A DNA stretch of 54,171 nucleotides from Gammaproteobacteria bacterium (GTDB lineage Bacteria > Pseudomonadota > Gammaproteobacteria > Steroidobacterales > UBA11654): positions 1-54,171 of the forward strand of contig NZHP01000030.1 in the NCBI GenBank assembly GCA_002691465.1. Reading direction: 5' to 3'. Below the pieces are notes generated by a model. That model did no database searches, had not been told where the DNA came from, and worked only from the letters and a program-made list of their open reading frames with translations. This document shows, one piece after another, positions 27,199 through 34,674 of the stretch. Made by a program: the position numbers and the translations under genes. How positions within the stretch are numbered: position 1 is the stretch's first letter; every line of letters begins with the position of its first letter.

Positions 27199-28931
27199 AA
27201 ATGGAAGAAAAAATAAAACGCCTAATCATTGATGCATTGGCTAAAAGCCATGGCATTAAGGAGGATGAGCTGAATGAGGTTGGTCTCGAGCTTTCTAGAA
27301 ATAGTAATAATGAGCATGGAGACTTTTCCAGTAACATTGCGCTTAAACTAGGGAGCAAACTCAAGGGCCCTCCAATGACAATTGCTGAGGAAATTGTTAG
27401 TTCTCTGGGGGCTCTAGTGGAGCTAGAACGAGCGGAGTTTGTTAAGCCTGGCTTTATAAATTTCTATCTCTTTGGTGAAAAAAAATACAGCATTCTTGAA
27501 ACTATATTAAACCAAGGCAGCGAGTTTGGCTCGTCATGTGCTACTGAAAAAAAGAAGGTTCTTCTGGAGTTTGTCTCAGCAAATCCAACTGGGCCACTCC
27601 ATGTTGGACATGGGCGTCACGCTGCTTTTGGTGATTCGCTGGCACGCCTTCTAAGAAAAGCTGGTCACGAAGTTTTTACAGAGTATTACCTCAATGATGC
27701 CGGGAGACAGATAGATATCCTTTGCATAAGTGTTATGTTTGAGATGCTTCGTGCTGAAGGATTGAAACTAAATGATATCGCCGGTCTTTACAAGGGCACA
27801 TACATCAAAGAAATTGCTCAAGGACTGATTGATGAAAGCTTCAAGATAAACAAAAAAGTCTTGCTTCCAGAGGCCAGTGCGTCAGCCGACGAACTTATTG
27901 ATGCGCTCATATTAGAAATGAAAGATGTTGCCGGATCTAAGCTTTTTCAAAAAATTTCAGACAAGGCTGTCTTGCAGATGACAGAATTGCTTAAAGACGA
28001 CCTTTCAGACTTCCGTGTTAACCAAGATGGTTATTATTCTGAAAAATCTCTTTTTTCAAAAGGAAAGATTGAAGAGGCTTGTGAGATTATAAAGAAAAAC
28101 GGAAATGCTTATGAAAAAGATGGTGCTCTTTGGCTTGAGTCATCAAAATATGGTGATGACAAAGATCGTGTAGTTATTCGAGAAGATGGGAGGTCTACCT
28201 ACTTTGCATCTGATATTGCTTATCATCATGACAAAAAAATGAGGGGCTTTGATCTTTTAATCAATGTTTTGGGGTCTGATCATCATGGTTATGTTTCAAG
28301 GCTTGAGGCAGGTCTTGTCTCAACTGGTAATAAAGCTTCTGACCTAGATGTAATTTTGATGCAGTTTGTGACTCTTTACAGGGGAAAGAAAAAGATTCAA
28401 ATGTCTACCCGATCAGGTAATTTTGTACCAATGAGAGACCTTTACTCAGAGGTTGGTGTTGATGCTGCAAGATTTTTTTATGTCAGCAGATCGCATGATC
28501 AGCACTTGGATTTTGACCTAGATCTTGCAACCAAGCAAAACAACAACAACCCTGTTTACTATATCCAGTATGCAAATGCTCGAATAAAAAGCGTGCTCAA
28601 GGAAAACAAAAAAAGGGGTTATGTTTTTGATGAATGCCTAGGAAAAACAAATCTCATGAAGCTAGATTTGGCAATAGAAAAGGAGATCATTTCTCTTTTG
28701 GGGAAATACCCTGAAACTATATTAAAAAGCTCTGAAGCCAGGGCTGTAAACAAAATAGCAAATTATTTAAAGTCTTTGGCACAGCTGTTCCACTCATATT
28801 ATGGGTCAACAAAAATTGTTTCCGAAGATGAAGAAATCAGGAATGCTAGAATAATTCTATTGATCTGCGTTTCTACGATTATCGAGGACGGCCTAGATAT
28901 CCTAGGTGTTTCTTCTCCTACTAAGATGTAG
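27195..28931 (+). CDS. argS: Arginyl-tRNA synthetase
   Basis: Class I aminoacyl-tRNA synthetase charging tRNA-Arg. The N-terminal additional domain includes NEHGDFSSNIALKLG and VELERAEFVKPGFINFYL. The HIGH motif is SANPTGPLHVGHGRHA, and NDAGRQIDILCISV follows. The KMSK region is replaced by IQMSTRSGNFVPMRDL, as is common in this family. The C-terminal anticodon domain ends with LFHSYYGSTKI. At 578 residues it is typical. The ATG overlaps the priA stop by 4 bases. At the 3' end it overlaps ntrX, on the opposite strand, by 11 bases. Confidence 0.96.
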   Translation: MKMEEKIKRLIIDALAKSHGIKEDELNEVGLELSRNSNNEHGDFSSNIALKLGSKLKGPPMTIAEEIVSSLGALVELERAEFVKPGFINFYLFGEKKYSILETILNQGSEFGSSCATEKKKVLLEFVSANPTGPLHVGHGRHAAFGDSLARLLRKAGHEVFTEYYLNDAGRQIDILCISVMFEMLRAEGLKLNDIAGLYKGTYIKEIAQGLIDESFKINKKVLLPEASASADELIDALILEMKDVAGSKLFQKISDKAVLQMTELLKDDLSDFRVNQDGYYSEKSLFSKGKIEEACEIIKKNGNAYEKDGALWLESSKYGDDKDRVVIREDGRSTYFASDIAYHHDKKMRGFDLLINVLGSDHHGYVSRLEAGLVSTGNKASDLDVILMQFVTLYRGKKKIQMSTRSGNFVPMRDLYSEVGVDAARFFYVSRSHDQHLDFDLDLATKQNNNNPVYYIQYANARIKSVLKENKKRGYVFDECLGKTNLMKLDLAIEKEIISLLGKYPETILKSSEARAVNKIANYLKSLAQLFHSYYGSTKIVSEDEEIRNARIILLICVSTIIEDGLDILGVSSPTKM

Positions 28932-30195
28932 TTTTTTTCTTCTTTTTATACTCAATATCAAGCGATTGCAGTTTTCGATAAAGGTTTGTTCGTTCCATGT
29001 CTACCCTTCTTGAAAGCTCGCTTATCTTTCCGCCAACAAGCTCTAGCTGCCTTGTTAGGTAGGCTCTTTCAAAAAGCTTCTTTGCCTCCTTCATGCTCAA
29101 AGAGAGAATATTGTTTTCTATCAGGATATTGCCGCCTGGGCCTTGTAATGTGATGATTTCTTTAATTTCATCAACATTAACTATTTCTTTATCTTTTGTA
29201 GAGAGAAGCGCCTGCACAAGATCTACCAGCTGACGAAGATTGCCAGGCCACTGATACTTTGAAAGCATGTTTTGTGAGGCTAAGCTGAACCTTCTATAGC
29301 CGTGCCCATCCTTTTCAACAAAAAATTTCACAGTCTCGTCCAGCATTTCTGGGACCTCCTTAAGAGAGCTTCTCAGTGGAGGAATGTTTAGGGTGGTAAG
29401 CTTTTGTTTATCCATAAAAGTGGCTTCATCTATCCTGGAAACTCCAATAAAGATCTTTAGCTTGCTCTGACTTGAGTGGGCAAGTAGTTTTTTTGAGATA
29501 AGGGCTTTCTCGTCTTCAGAAAGCTTACCTATGTTTTCAATAAACAAAATTGAATTTTTTTCGTCATCAAAGGGTTCAAAAAGCCTATTTTGACCATCAT
29601 CGTTAATGCTTTCGTTTTCGCTAAATTCGAGTTTCTTGAATTCGCCCTGTTCACTATACTTCCTTAAATGCAATGCTTTGCACCAAGCAGTCTTATCTAC
29701 CCCTTCTTCGGACTGAATTATAAAAACACTCCCCTGTTCAGCGAGAAGATCAATTTCATCTAGCGTCTTCTTAAATGCTGGTATGTTTTCTACCAAATGT
29801 GAAAAAACATCCTTTCCAGTTATGCTCTGAGCTAAGACCTCTTGGGCAGAAGCAAGGAGTTTTTCTATTGAAACAGGTTTTTCTATGAAATCTTTTGCGC
29901 CTAATTTGGTAGCCTCAATCGCAGTTTCGATTGTTGCGTGTCCTGAAATCATAATTACTGGAAATTCTTTTTCTGATTGGCTTGTCCAGTCTTTCAATAG
30001 GCTTATACCATCCTCTTCTGGCATCCAAATATCGAGAAACACCAAATCTGGCTTTTTGTTCTTAGCCTCGATTCTGGCCTCTTCTGCTGAAGAGGCTGTT
30101 GAGGTTGAATATCCTTCATCATTCAAAATTTCCTGAATGATTTTTCTGATTTCAAGCTCATCATCAACAATCAGTATATGTTTTGGTTTGCTCAC
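28921..30195 (-). CDS. ntrX: NtrX-like response regulator with eroded AAA+ domain
   Basis: Receiver domain (1-120) is intact: acidic pair Asp11/Asp12, phospho-acceptor Asp55 in LVFLDIWMPEEDG, Ser84 and Lys106. The central AAA+ region (about 130-310) has lost key residues: the P-loop reads QSEEGVDKT (161-169), with Ser and Asp at two glycine positions, Walker B reads LFIENIGKLS instead of the usual LFLDEIG, and I find no GAFTGA loop. The sensor-like IPPLRSSLKEVPEML and WPGNLRQLV segments and the C-terminal Fis-type helix-turn-helix (LSRRVDMERTNLYRKLQSL) remain. It probably binds DNA and responds to NtrY but should not activate sigma54. Its start overlaps the ntrY stop by one base. Confidence 0.88.
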   Translation of the reverse strand: MSKPKHILIVDDELEIRKIIQEILNDEGYSTSTASSAEEARIEAKNKKPDLVFLDIWMPEEDGISLLKDWTSQSEKEFPVIMISGHATIETAIEATKLGAKDFIEKPVSIEKLLASAQEVLAQSITGKDVFSHLVENIPAFKKTLDEIDLLAEQGSVFIIQSEEGVDKTAWCKALHLRKYSEQGEFKKLEFSENESINDDGQNRLFEPFDDEKNSILFIENIGKLSEDEKALISKKLLAHSSQSKLKIFIGVSRIDEATFMDKQKLTTLNIPPLRSSLKEVPEMLDETVKFFVEKDGHGYRRFSLASQNMLSKYQWPGNLRQLVDLVQALLSTKDKEIVNVDEIKEIITLQGPGGNILIENNILSLSMKEAKKLFERAYLTRQLELVGGKISELSRRVDMERTNLYRKLQSLDIEYKKKKKTTS

Positions 30196-31949
30196 TAGGT
30201 GCTCTCCTTAGGTTTTATCTGCTCTACTGGTAAAAGAACTTTAATCCTTGCGCCAACATTGCTATTACTTATGCTAACTTCTCCTTTGTGCTCATCTATG
30301 ATGCTCTTAACAATTGCAAGACCAAGTCCTTTTCCATGCTCCTTGGAGGTCTGGTATGGCTCAAAAGCGTTTTTGATAAGGGTTTCATCGAACCCTTGCC
30401 CATTATCATTTATCGTAATTTGACAAAAGTTTTGTGAATTTATTTTTTTAGTTTTTGTTTCAAAATTAATTACTGGTTTTTCCGTCTGATCGCAAGCATC
30501 GATTGAGTTCAGCAGTAAGTTGTTTAGAACTTGTTGAATCTTATTTGTATCTGCTTCAAGCGGTTCCACATGGCCGCTTTTTAAGCCAAATGAGATGTCC
30601 TCATGCTGTCTTGAAAAGAGCTGAATGCTCTCTTCAATCAATTTATTTATATCTATGTTTCTGAAGCTAAGTCTTTCTCGCTCTGCAAAATTACTAAAGG
30701 CATTCACAAGATCTCGTAGCACATCAACTTGTGTGATGATCGTTTTGGTCGATGCCTCGATGAAATCTTTTTCTTGTGATGGCCCGCTGAATTTTTTTTG
30801 AATTCGCTCGGCTGATAATTGTATCGGAGTGAGTGGGTTATTAATCTCGTGTGCCATCCTTTTTGCAACATCGCTCCATGCGGCTTCTTTTTGTGCTGCC
30901 ATAAATGAGTTTACGAGAACTGCAATTTCATCGTCTTCTCCATATTCTTCTTTATTTGAAGGATTATGTCGTGGATCGGTTTTTTTGTCGGTTTGTTTTT
31001 CAAGTGCCTCTATCGGCTTTACAAGTTTGTCTGCGAATTCAAATGAGCCGTAGATTGCAAGGAGAAGTGACAACATCACAACAATGCCAAGAGTTAATGC
31101 ATAACTATACTGGATGGGGGTTTTCATGAAACTCAACATTCCGTATCTAGCGTAAGTCTCCTCAACAGAATAGGCCATCATGCTAAGTTTGGGATCAAGG
31201 CTGTACAGGGCCTGCAAATAAATTGGTTTTTCATTTAAGGAGAAGCTGATTACTGGAACCAAAATCCTTATCAGGTATCTATCATCAGCCATTGAGTCCA
31301 AGCTTGTCCACGATTGCTTAAGAGCCACCTGATTGATTTCAAAAGCGGTTGGAACTCTCACAGATGACTGGTCAACCTTAGATGAGGTGCTAGCCAAAAG
31401 CCTAAGATCTGAGTCAATCAAAGACAGTTGGATTGCGTCATTTTCCTTTCTCTGGTCTTCGAGCGCCTGGGCTATGTTTTCCATACCCTTAAGTTGAATA
31501 GATATATTTGATGTGGTAAATAATCCGTCTTGAATTCTTTCATCTAAGGCAGACCTTCCTAGCATCAAGGCGTCGCTTAAGCCTTTCTCAACATCTGCAT
31601 CTGACCATACACTTATGCCCTTATTCATAAAATTGATGGCAAAAAAGAAAATAACAATTGCAGGAATAAGCGCCAAACTAGAAAAAGCTAAGGCCATCTT
31701 AAATCTCAGCCTTGCTCCTAATTTTTTTTGTCTGTAATCATGAAATAGCTTTTTTGCGCTTAAAGCAACAACTGGCAAGAGTGCAAAAAAAGAAACGAGG
31801 TTAACACCAAGCAACGAAACCTGTATTCTGTTGAACTCAGTTGGGTCGTCATCTGAAAATAAAAGCGCGACCAATGAGGCGATACTCAAGAAGATGAGCG
31901 CTGAAACTATTTTCCTTATTTTTATGGTGCTCAGTCTAAAAGCTTCCAT
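30195..31949 (-). CDS. ntrY: NtrY-like membrane sensor histidine kinase
   Basis: 584 residues from the ATG at 31949, which follows a GAGG about 8 bases upstream; an in-frame start 20 residues earlier would reach further into the preceding gene. The order is: three N-terminal membrane helices (IVSALIFLSIASLVALLF, VSFFALLPVVAL, FSSLALIPAIVIFFFAI), a periplasmic sensor of about 170 residues, a fourth helix (LTLGIVVMLSLLLAIYG), a HAMP-like segment, the H-box MAHEINNPLTPIQLSAERI with the phospho-accepting His, and the ATPase domain (LNNLLLNSIDAC, NDNGQGF, KGLGLAIVKSIIDEH). The PAS domain seen in many NtrY proteins is not evident. It is co-transcribed with ntrX. The NtrYX pair senses nitrogen or redox state in other bacteria; the signal here is unknown. 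Confidence 0.9.
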   Translation of the reverse strand: MEAFRLSTIKIRKIVSALIFLSIASLVALLFSDDDPTEFNRIQVSLLGVNLVSFFALLPVVALSAKKLFHDYRQKKLGARLRFKMALAFSSLALIPAIVIFFFAINFMNKGISVWSDADVEKGLSDALMLGRSALDERIQDGLFTTSNISIQLKGMENIAQALEDQRKENDAIQLSLIDSDLRLLASTSSKVDQSSVRVPTAFEINQVALKQSWTSLDSMADDRYLIRILVPVISFSLNEKPIYLQALYSLDPKLSMMAYSVEETYARYGMLSFMKTPIQYSYALTLGIVVMLSLLLAIYGSFEFADKLVKPIEALEKQTDKKTDPRHNPSNKEEYGEDDEIAVLVNSFMAAQKEAAWSDVAKRMAHEINNPLTPIQLSAERIQKKFSGPSQEKDFIEASTKTIITQVDVLRDLVNAFSNFAERERLSFRNIDINKLIEESIQLFSRQHEDISFGLKSGHVEPLEADTNKIQQVLNNLLLNSIDACDQTEKPVINFETKTKKINSQNFCQITINDNGQGFDETLIKNAFEPYQTSKEHGKGLGLAIVKSIIDEHKGEVSISNSNVGARIKVLLPVEQIKPKEST

Positions 31950-32482
31950 TCTATAGCCTCGAATTCTGTATCTAGGTTTTCTCTCCAGAAGGACAGGGTT
32001 TTTATCCACTGCGATATGCCTTCAGCACTAATTCCTGCTTGCATTATCACGCTGTAGTTTTTTTCAATGTCTAAGATCGAGTCGTCAACCAGAGGTATGT
32101 TTTTTATCTCCGAAAAAAAACCTTCTACTTCTTGAATAGAGCGAAGACTAACTTTAGTGCCAATATTTAAGTTTGTTATTAAATATCTGCCTGTAAATGC
32201 ATTCAGTCTTATTGAATAGGCTTGGCTTAATGACCCAATATCGCGATCTATTCCCCAATTTCTAATATCAACAATGGAAAAATTTAATTGAAAGTGCAGA
32301 GTCAGCCCTGAGGCAAGAGCTTCAATCTGTTGCTCTTGAAGCTTAAATGTAAGCTGAACATCGCTGAAATAGACTCCATCCTTTACATAGGATTTGCCTG
32401 CGCCAAAATTTGCAAATGCTTGTGTGCTCAAAAAAAGAAAAAAGAAAAGCATAAGGGTGGTATTTTTTGGCCTTCTAGTCAT
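31931..32482 (-). CDS. DUF4390 family secreted protein
   Basis: 183 residues with an N-terminal signal peptide (TTLMLFFFLFLSTQAFA, cleavage likely after AFA). The remainder is a beta-rich domain (GVYFSDVQLTFKLQEQQIEA, ALASGLTLHFQLNFSI) that fits DUF4390, a family of unknown function typically found next to ntrY in gammaproteobacteria. The C-terminus ends ...FEAIEWKLLD, a common feature of that family, and overlaps ntrY by 19 bases. It starts with an ATGA overlap on the fmt stop. The gene order fmt-DUF4390-ntrY-ntrX matches Pseudomonas except that rsmB (sun) is missing between fmt and DUF4390 and trkA is missing after ntrX. Confidence 0.8.
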   Translation of the reverse strand: MTRRPKNTTLMLFFFLFLSTQAFANFGAGKSYVKDGVYFSDVQLTFKLQEQQIEALASGLTLHFQLNFSIVDIRNWGIDRDIGSLSQAYSIRLNAFTGRYLITNLNIGTKVSLRSIQEVEGFFSEIKNIPLVDDSILDIEKNYSVIMQAGISAEGISQWIKTLSFWRENLDTEFEAIEWKLLD

Positions 32483-33432
32483 GAAAATCGCTTGCCCTCA
32501 AGCTTTCTTCCTCTCGCAAAGTCTGCTGCAAGCATCTCTTTTTTTCCCTCAGGCTGAATCACTTTAAGGATAATTTTGCTGTGTTTGCATTTAACAACAA
32601 CCCCTTCTTGATTGGACTCCACTATCTCACCGGGGCTGCTATTATCTTCATCCCCAGTCAAGGATTCTGAATCCCATATCCTAAGATACTTGTCGTCTAG
32701 GTAAGTGTGTGCTACCGGCCATGGATAGTATGCTTTTATTTTTTTATCTATGGCTTGCGAGGGCTCATTCCAATCTATGCGGGCGTGTTCTTTTTTTATG
32801 ATCTTGCTGTATGTAATAAGGCTTTCATCCTGATTCTTAGTGCTCGAGTTGCCCTCAAGAAAAATGGGGAGAAACTTCTGAACCATATCTGCTGCAAGCA
32901 GAGAAAGCTTCTCAGATAAGGTCTTTGAGTTTTCACCCGATAACTGGATTGATTCCTGCTGATATATTGGTCCGGCATCAAGCTCTTCTGTCATTTGAAT
33001 TAGGCTAACGCCTGTTGTTTTATCGCCTTCAAGTAATGCTGACTCTATCGGGGAGGGGCCTCTCCATCTTGGAAGAAGCGATGGGTGAATATTGATACTG
33101 CCAATATAAAAACTGTCGAGGAATGCTTCTGACAGTAGTTTGCCATATGCTGATGTTATCAATGCATCTGGCTTTCTTTCAGCCATTTTTTCTAAGAAAC
33201 TATTTTCGTTTGGGCTTTCGGGAATAAGCGTCTCTAGATTATGTTGAATTGCAAACTCAGCCAGAGGGTTGCTTTTCACCTTCATTCCTCGCCCTTGCTT
33301 CTTTGGAGGCCTTGTAAGCACGGTTATTCTTCTATATTTTAAGCTCAATAGCCTCTGTAGCGGCTGAATAGAAAACGTATCGGAGCCCGCATAAACAATT
33401 GATTTATTCAGGTTGTTGTCGCTCAGCATCAA
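32479..33432 (-). CDS. fmt: Methionyl-tRNA formyltransferase
   Basis: Formylates initiator Met-tRNA using 10-formyltetrahydrofolate. At 317 residues it is the family length. The catalytic region SINIHPSLLPRWRGPSPI carries the Asn and His, and ELDAGPIYQQESI supplies the catalytic Asp. LTRPPKKQGRGMKVK is the usual N-terminal tRNA-binding loop. The C-terminal OB-like domain reads KIKAYYPWPVAHTYL and ends with FARGRKLEGKRFS. It overlaps def at its start by 4 bases (ATGA), the classical def-fmt coupling. Confidence 0.96.
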   Translation of the reverse strand: MMLSDNNLNKSIVYAGSDTFSIQPLQRLLSLKYRRITVLTRPPKKQGRGMKVKSNPLAEFAIQHNLETLIPESPNENSFLEKMAERKPDALITSAYGKLLSEAFLDSFYIGSINIHPSLLPRWRGPSPIESALLEGDKTTGVSLIQMTEELDAGPIYQQESIQLSGENSKTLSEKLSLLAADMVQKFLPIFLEGNSSTKNQDESLITYSKIIKKEHARIDWNEPSQAIDKKIKAYYPWPVAHTYLDDKYLRIWDSESLTGDEDNSSPGEIVESNQEGVVVKCKHSKIILKVIQPEGKKEMLAADFARGRKLEGKRFS

Positions 33433-33965
33433 ACAACCCTCACTGTTGTTCCTTCTATTGTTGATTGGTTTTTTTTGCTTTTGGCAATTTTTTTTCTAAG
33501 CCTTTGAAGCTTTACATCAGGAACATAATCAATAAAAAGCTTACCGTCTAAATGATCTATTTCATGCTGGACACATATAGACATTAGGTCATCCAGCTGT
33601 TCATTGTGTATCGTCCCGCTAAGGTCTTGGTATTCAAGCATGATGTTTTCATATCGCCTAATAGTTGTTCTGATTTCAGGCACAGAGAGGCAGCCCTCGC
33701 TACTGTCAACTGATCCTGATGGTTTTTTTATTTTTGGGTTGATAAAAATACATGGTGTATTCCTATCTTCTGAAACATCGACAACTATAAGCCGAATTGT
33801 TTGGTTAACCTGCGGCGCTGCCAAGCCTATGCCGTTTGATTGATACATGATTTCAAGCATCTTATCTGCCAACACTTTCAGCTCGGCATTAAAGGTTTCA
33901 ACAGGCTCAGATAAACGCCGTAGCCTTTCATCTGGAAATTGTAAAATTTCTAAGTTCTCGAACAT
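33429..33965 (-). CDS. def: Peptide deformylase
   Basis: Iron/zinc metallopeptidase that removes the N-formyl group from new proteins. The three family motifs are present: GIGLAAPQV (motif 1), EGCLSVPE (motif 2, Cys ligand) and QHEIDHLDG (motif 3, two His ligands and catalytic Glu). The N-terminus EILQFPDERLRRLSEPV is standard for Def. At 178 residues the length is typical. It is the first gene of a minus-strand run def-fmt-DUF4390-ntrY-ntrX. The 159-base gap upstream must hold its promoter and that of smg on the other strand; I see no convincing elements. Confidence 0.97.
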   Translation of the reverse strand: MFENLEILQFPDERLRRLSEPVETFNAELKVLADKMLEIMYQSNGIGLAAPQVNQTIRLIVVDVSEDRNTPCIFINPKIKKPSGSVDSSEGCLSVPEIRTTIRRYENIMLEYQDLSGTIHNEQLDDLMSICVQHEIDHLDGKLFIDYVPDVKLQRLRKKIAKSKKNQSTIEGTTVRVV

Positions 33966-34124
33966 GTAAAAAACACCACTAAATAAGGGAAAGTTATCTT
34001 ATCATGATGTTGTTGTTTTTTTCCAAAAATAGCATTTGCTAGTCTATGAAATAATTTCAAAAAAATACGTTGACCTCATGTCTTTTTTGATTCATGCTCG
34101 AAGTAATTTAATTGTTTTCTTTCA

Positions 34125-34613
34125 ATGAGCCAAAACATAAAAGAAGATTTTCTCGATATCCTTCTGTATCTATTTGAATACTACTCTGAAGATCCTGTCA
34201 GAGAGTCAGATACATCTTTTGAGATCCGTGATCATCTAATAGATGTAGGCTTTCAAGATGCTGCGATTGACCATGCAATGGATTGGGTTGAGATTTTCAA
34301 AAGCCCTGAAGCAAGCATTATGCTTCATACTCCAAGCAAATCCTCAATAAGAATACTCAGCGAAGACGAGAAGGGCTTGCTTGATGTTGAGTGTCAAAAT
34401 TACATAACGCGTCTTGAGAAGTTTGGTCTTCTCAGTCCAGAAAAGCGAGAACTGTTGATCGATAAACTTACATCGATTGGTTTCGAGCCTATGGACTTAG
34501 AGGTAGTAAAAGCGTTGAGCATTTTGATGCTTTTTCAGGAGCCCTCAGTTGAAGTCAGGCTACATGCTTATGAAAACGAAGAAGCAATTGATTCTCCAAA
34601 AACATTGAATTAA
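34125..34613 (+). CDS. smg: Smg family protein (DUF494)
   Basis: 162 residues. The N-terminus DFLDILLYLFEYYSEDPV and the C-terminal helical region matching LVIDKLTSIG (here LLIDKLTSIGFEPMDLEVVK) identify the Smg/DUF494 family, a conserved gammaproteobacterial protein of unknown function usually placed next to dprA. In E. coli and Pseudomonas dprA lies just upstream; here it is absent and def is the divergent neighbour. topA follows on the same strand after 61 bases. The domain is helical, with no membrane segment or signal peptide. Confidence 0.88.
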   Translation: MSQNIKEDFLDILLYLFEYYSEDPVRESDTSFEIRDHLIDVGFQDAAIDHAMDWVEIFKSPEASIMLHTPSKSSIRILSEDEKGLLDVECQNYITRLEKFGLLSPEKRELLIDKLTSIGFEPMDLEVVKALSILMLFQEPSVEVRLHAYENEEAIDSPKTLN

Positions 34614-34674
34614 TAATTCTTTTATATTTATAATCACAGCCTCACGAACCCAAGTTCTGATTTTTTAATTAGTT

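Noticed and set aside
34070-34098. TTGACC as a -35 element for smg
   Set aside because: No acceptable -10 lies 16-18 bases downstream; the best hexamer is CATGCT.
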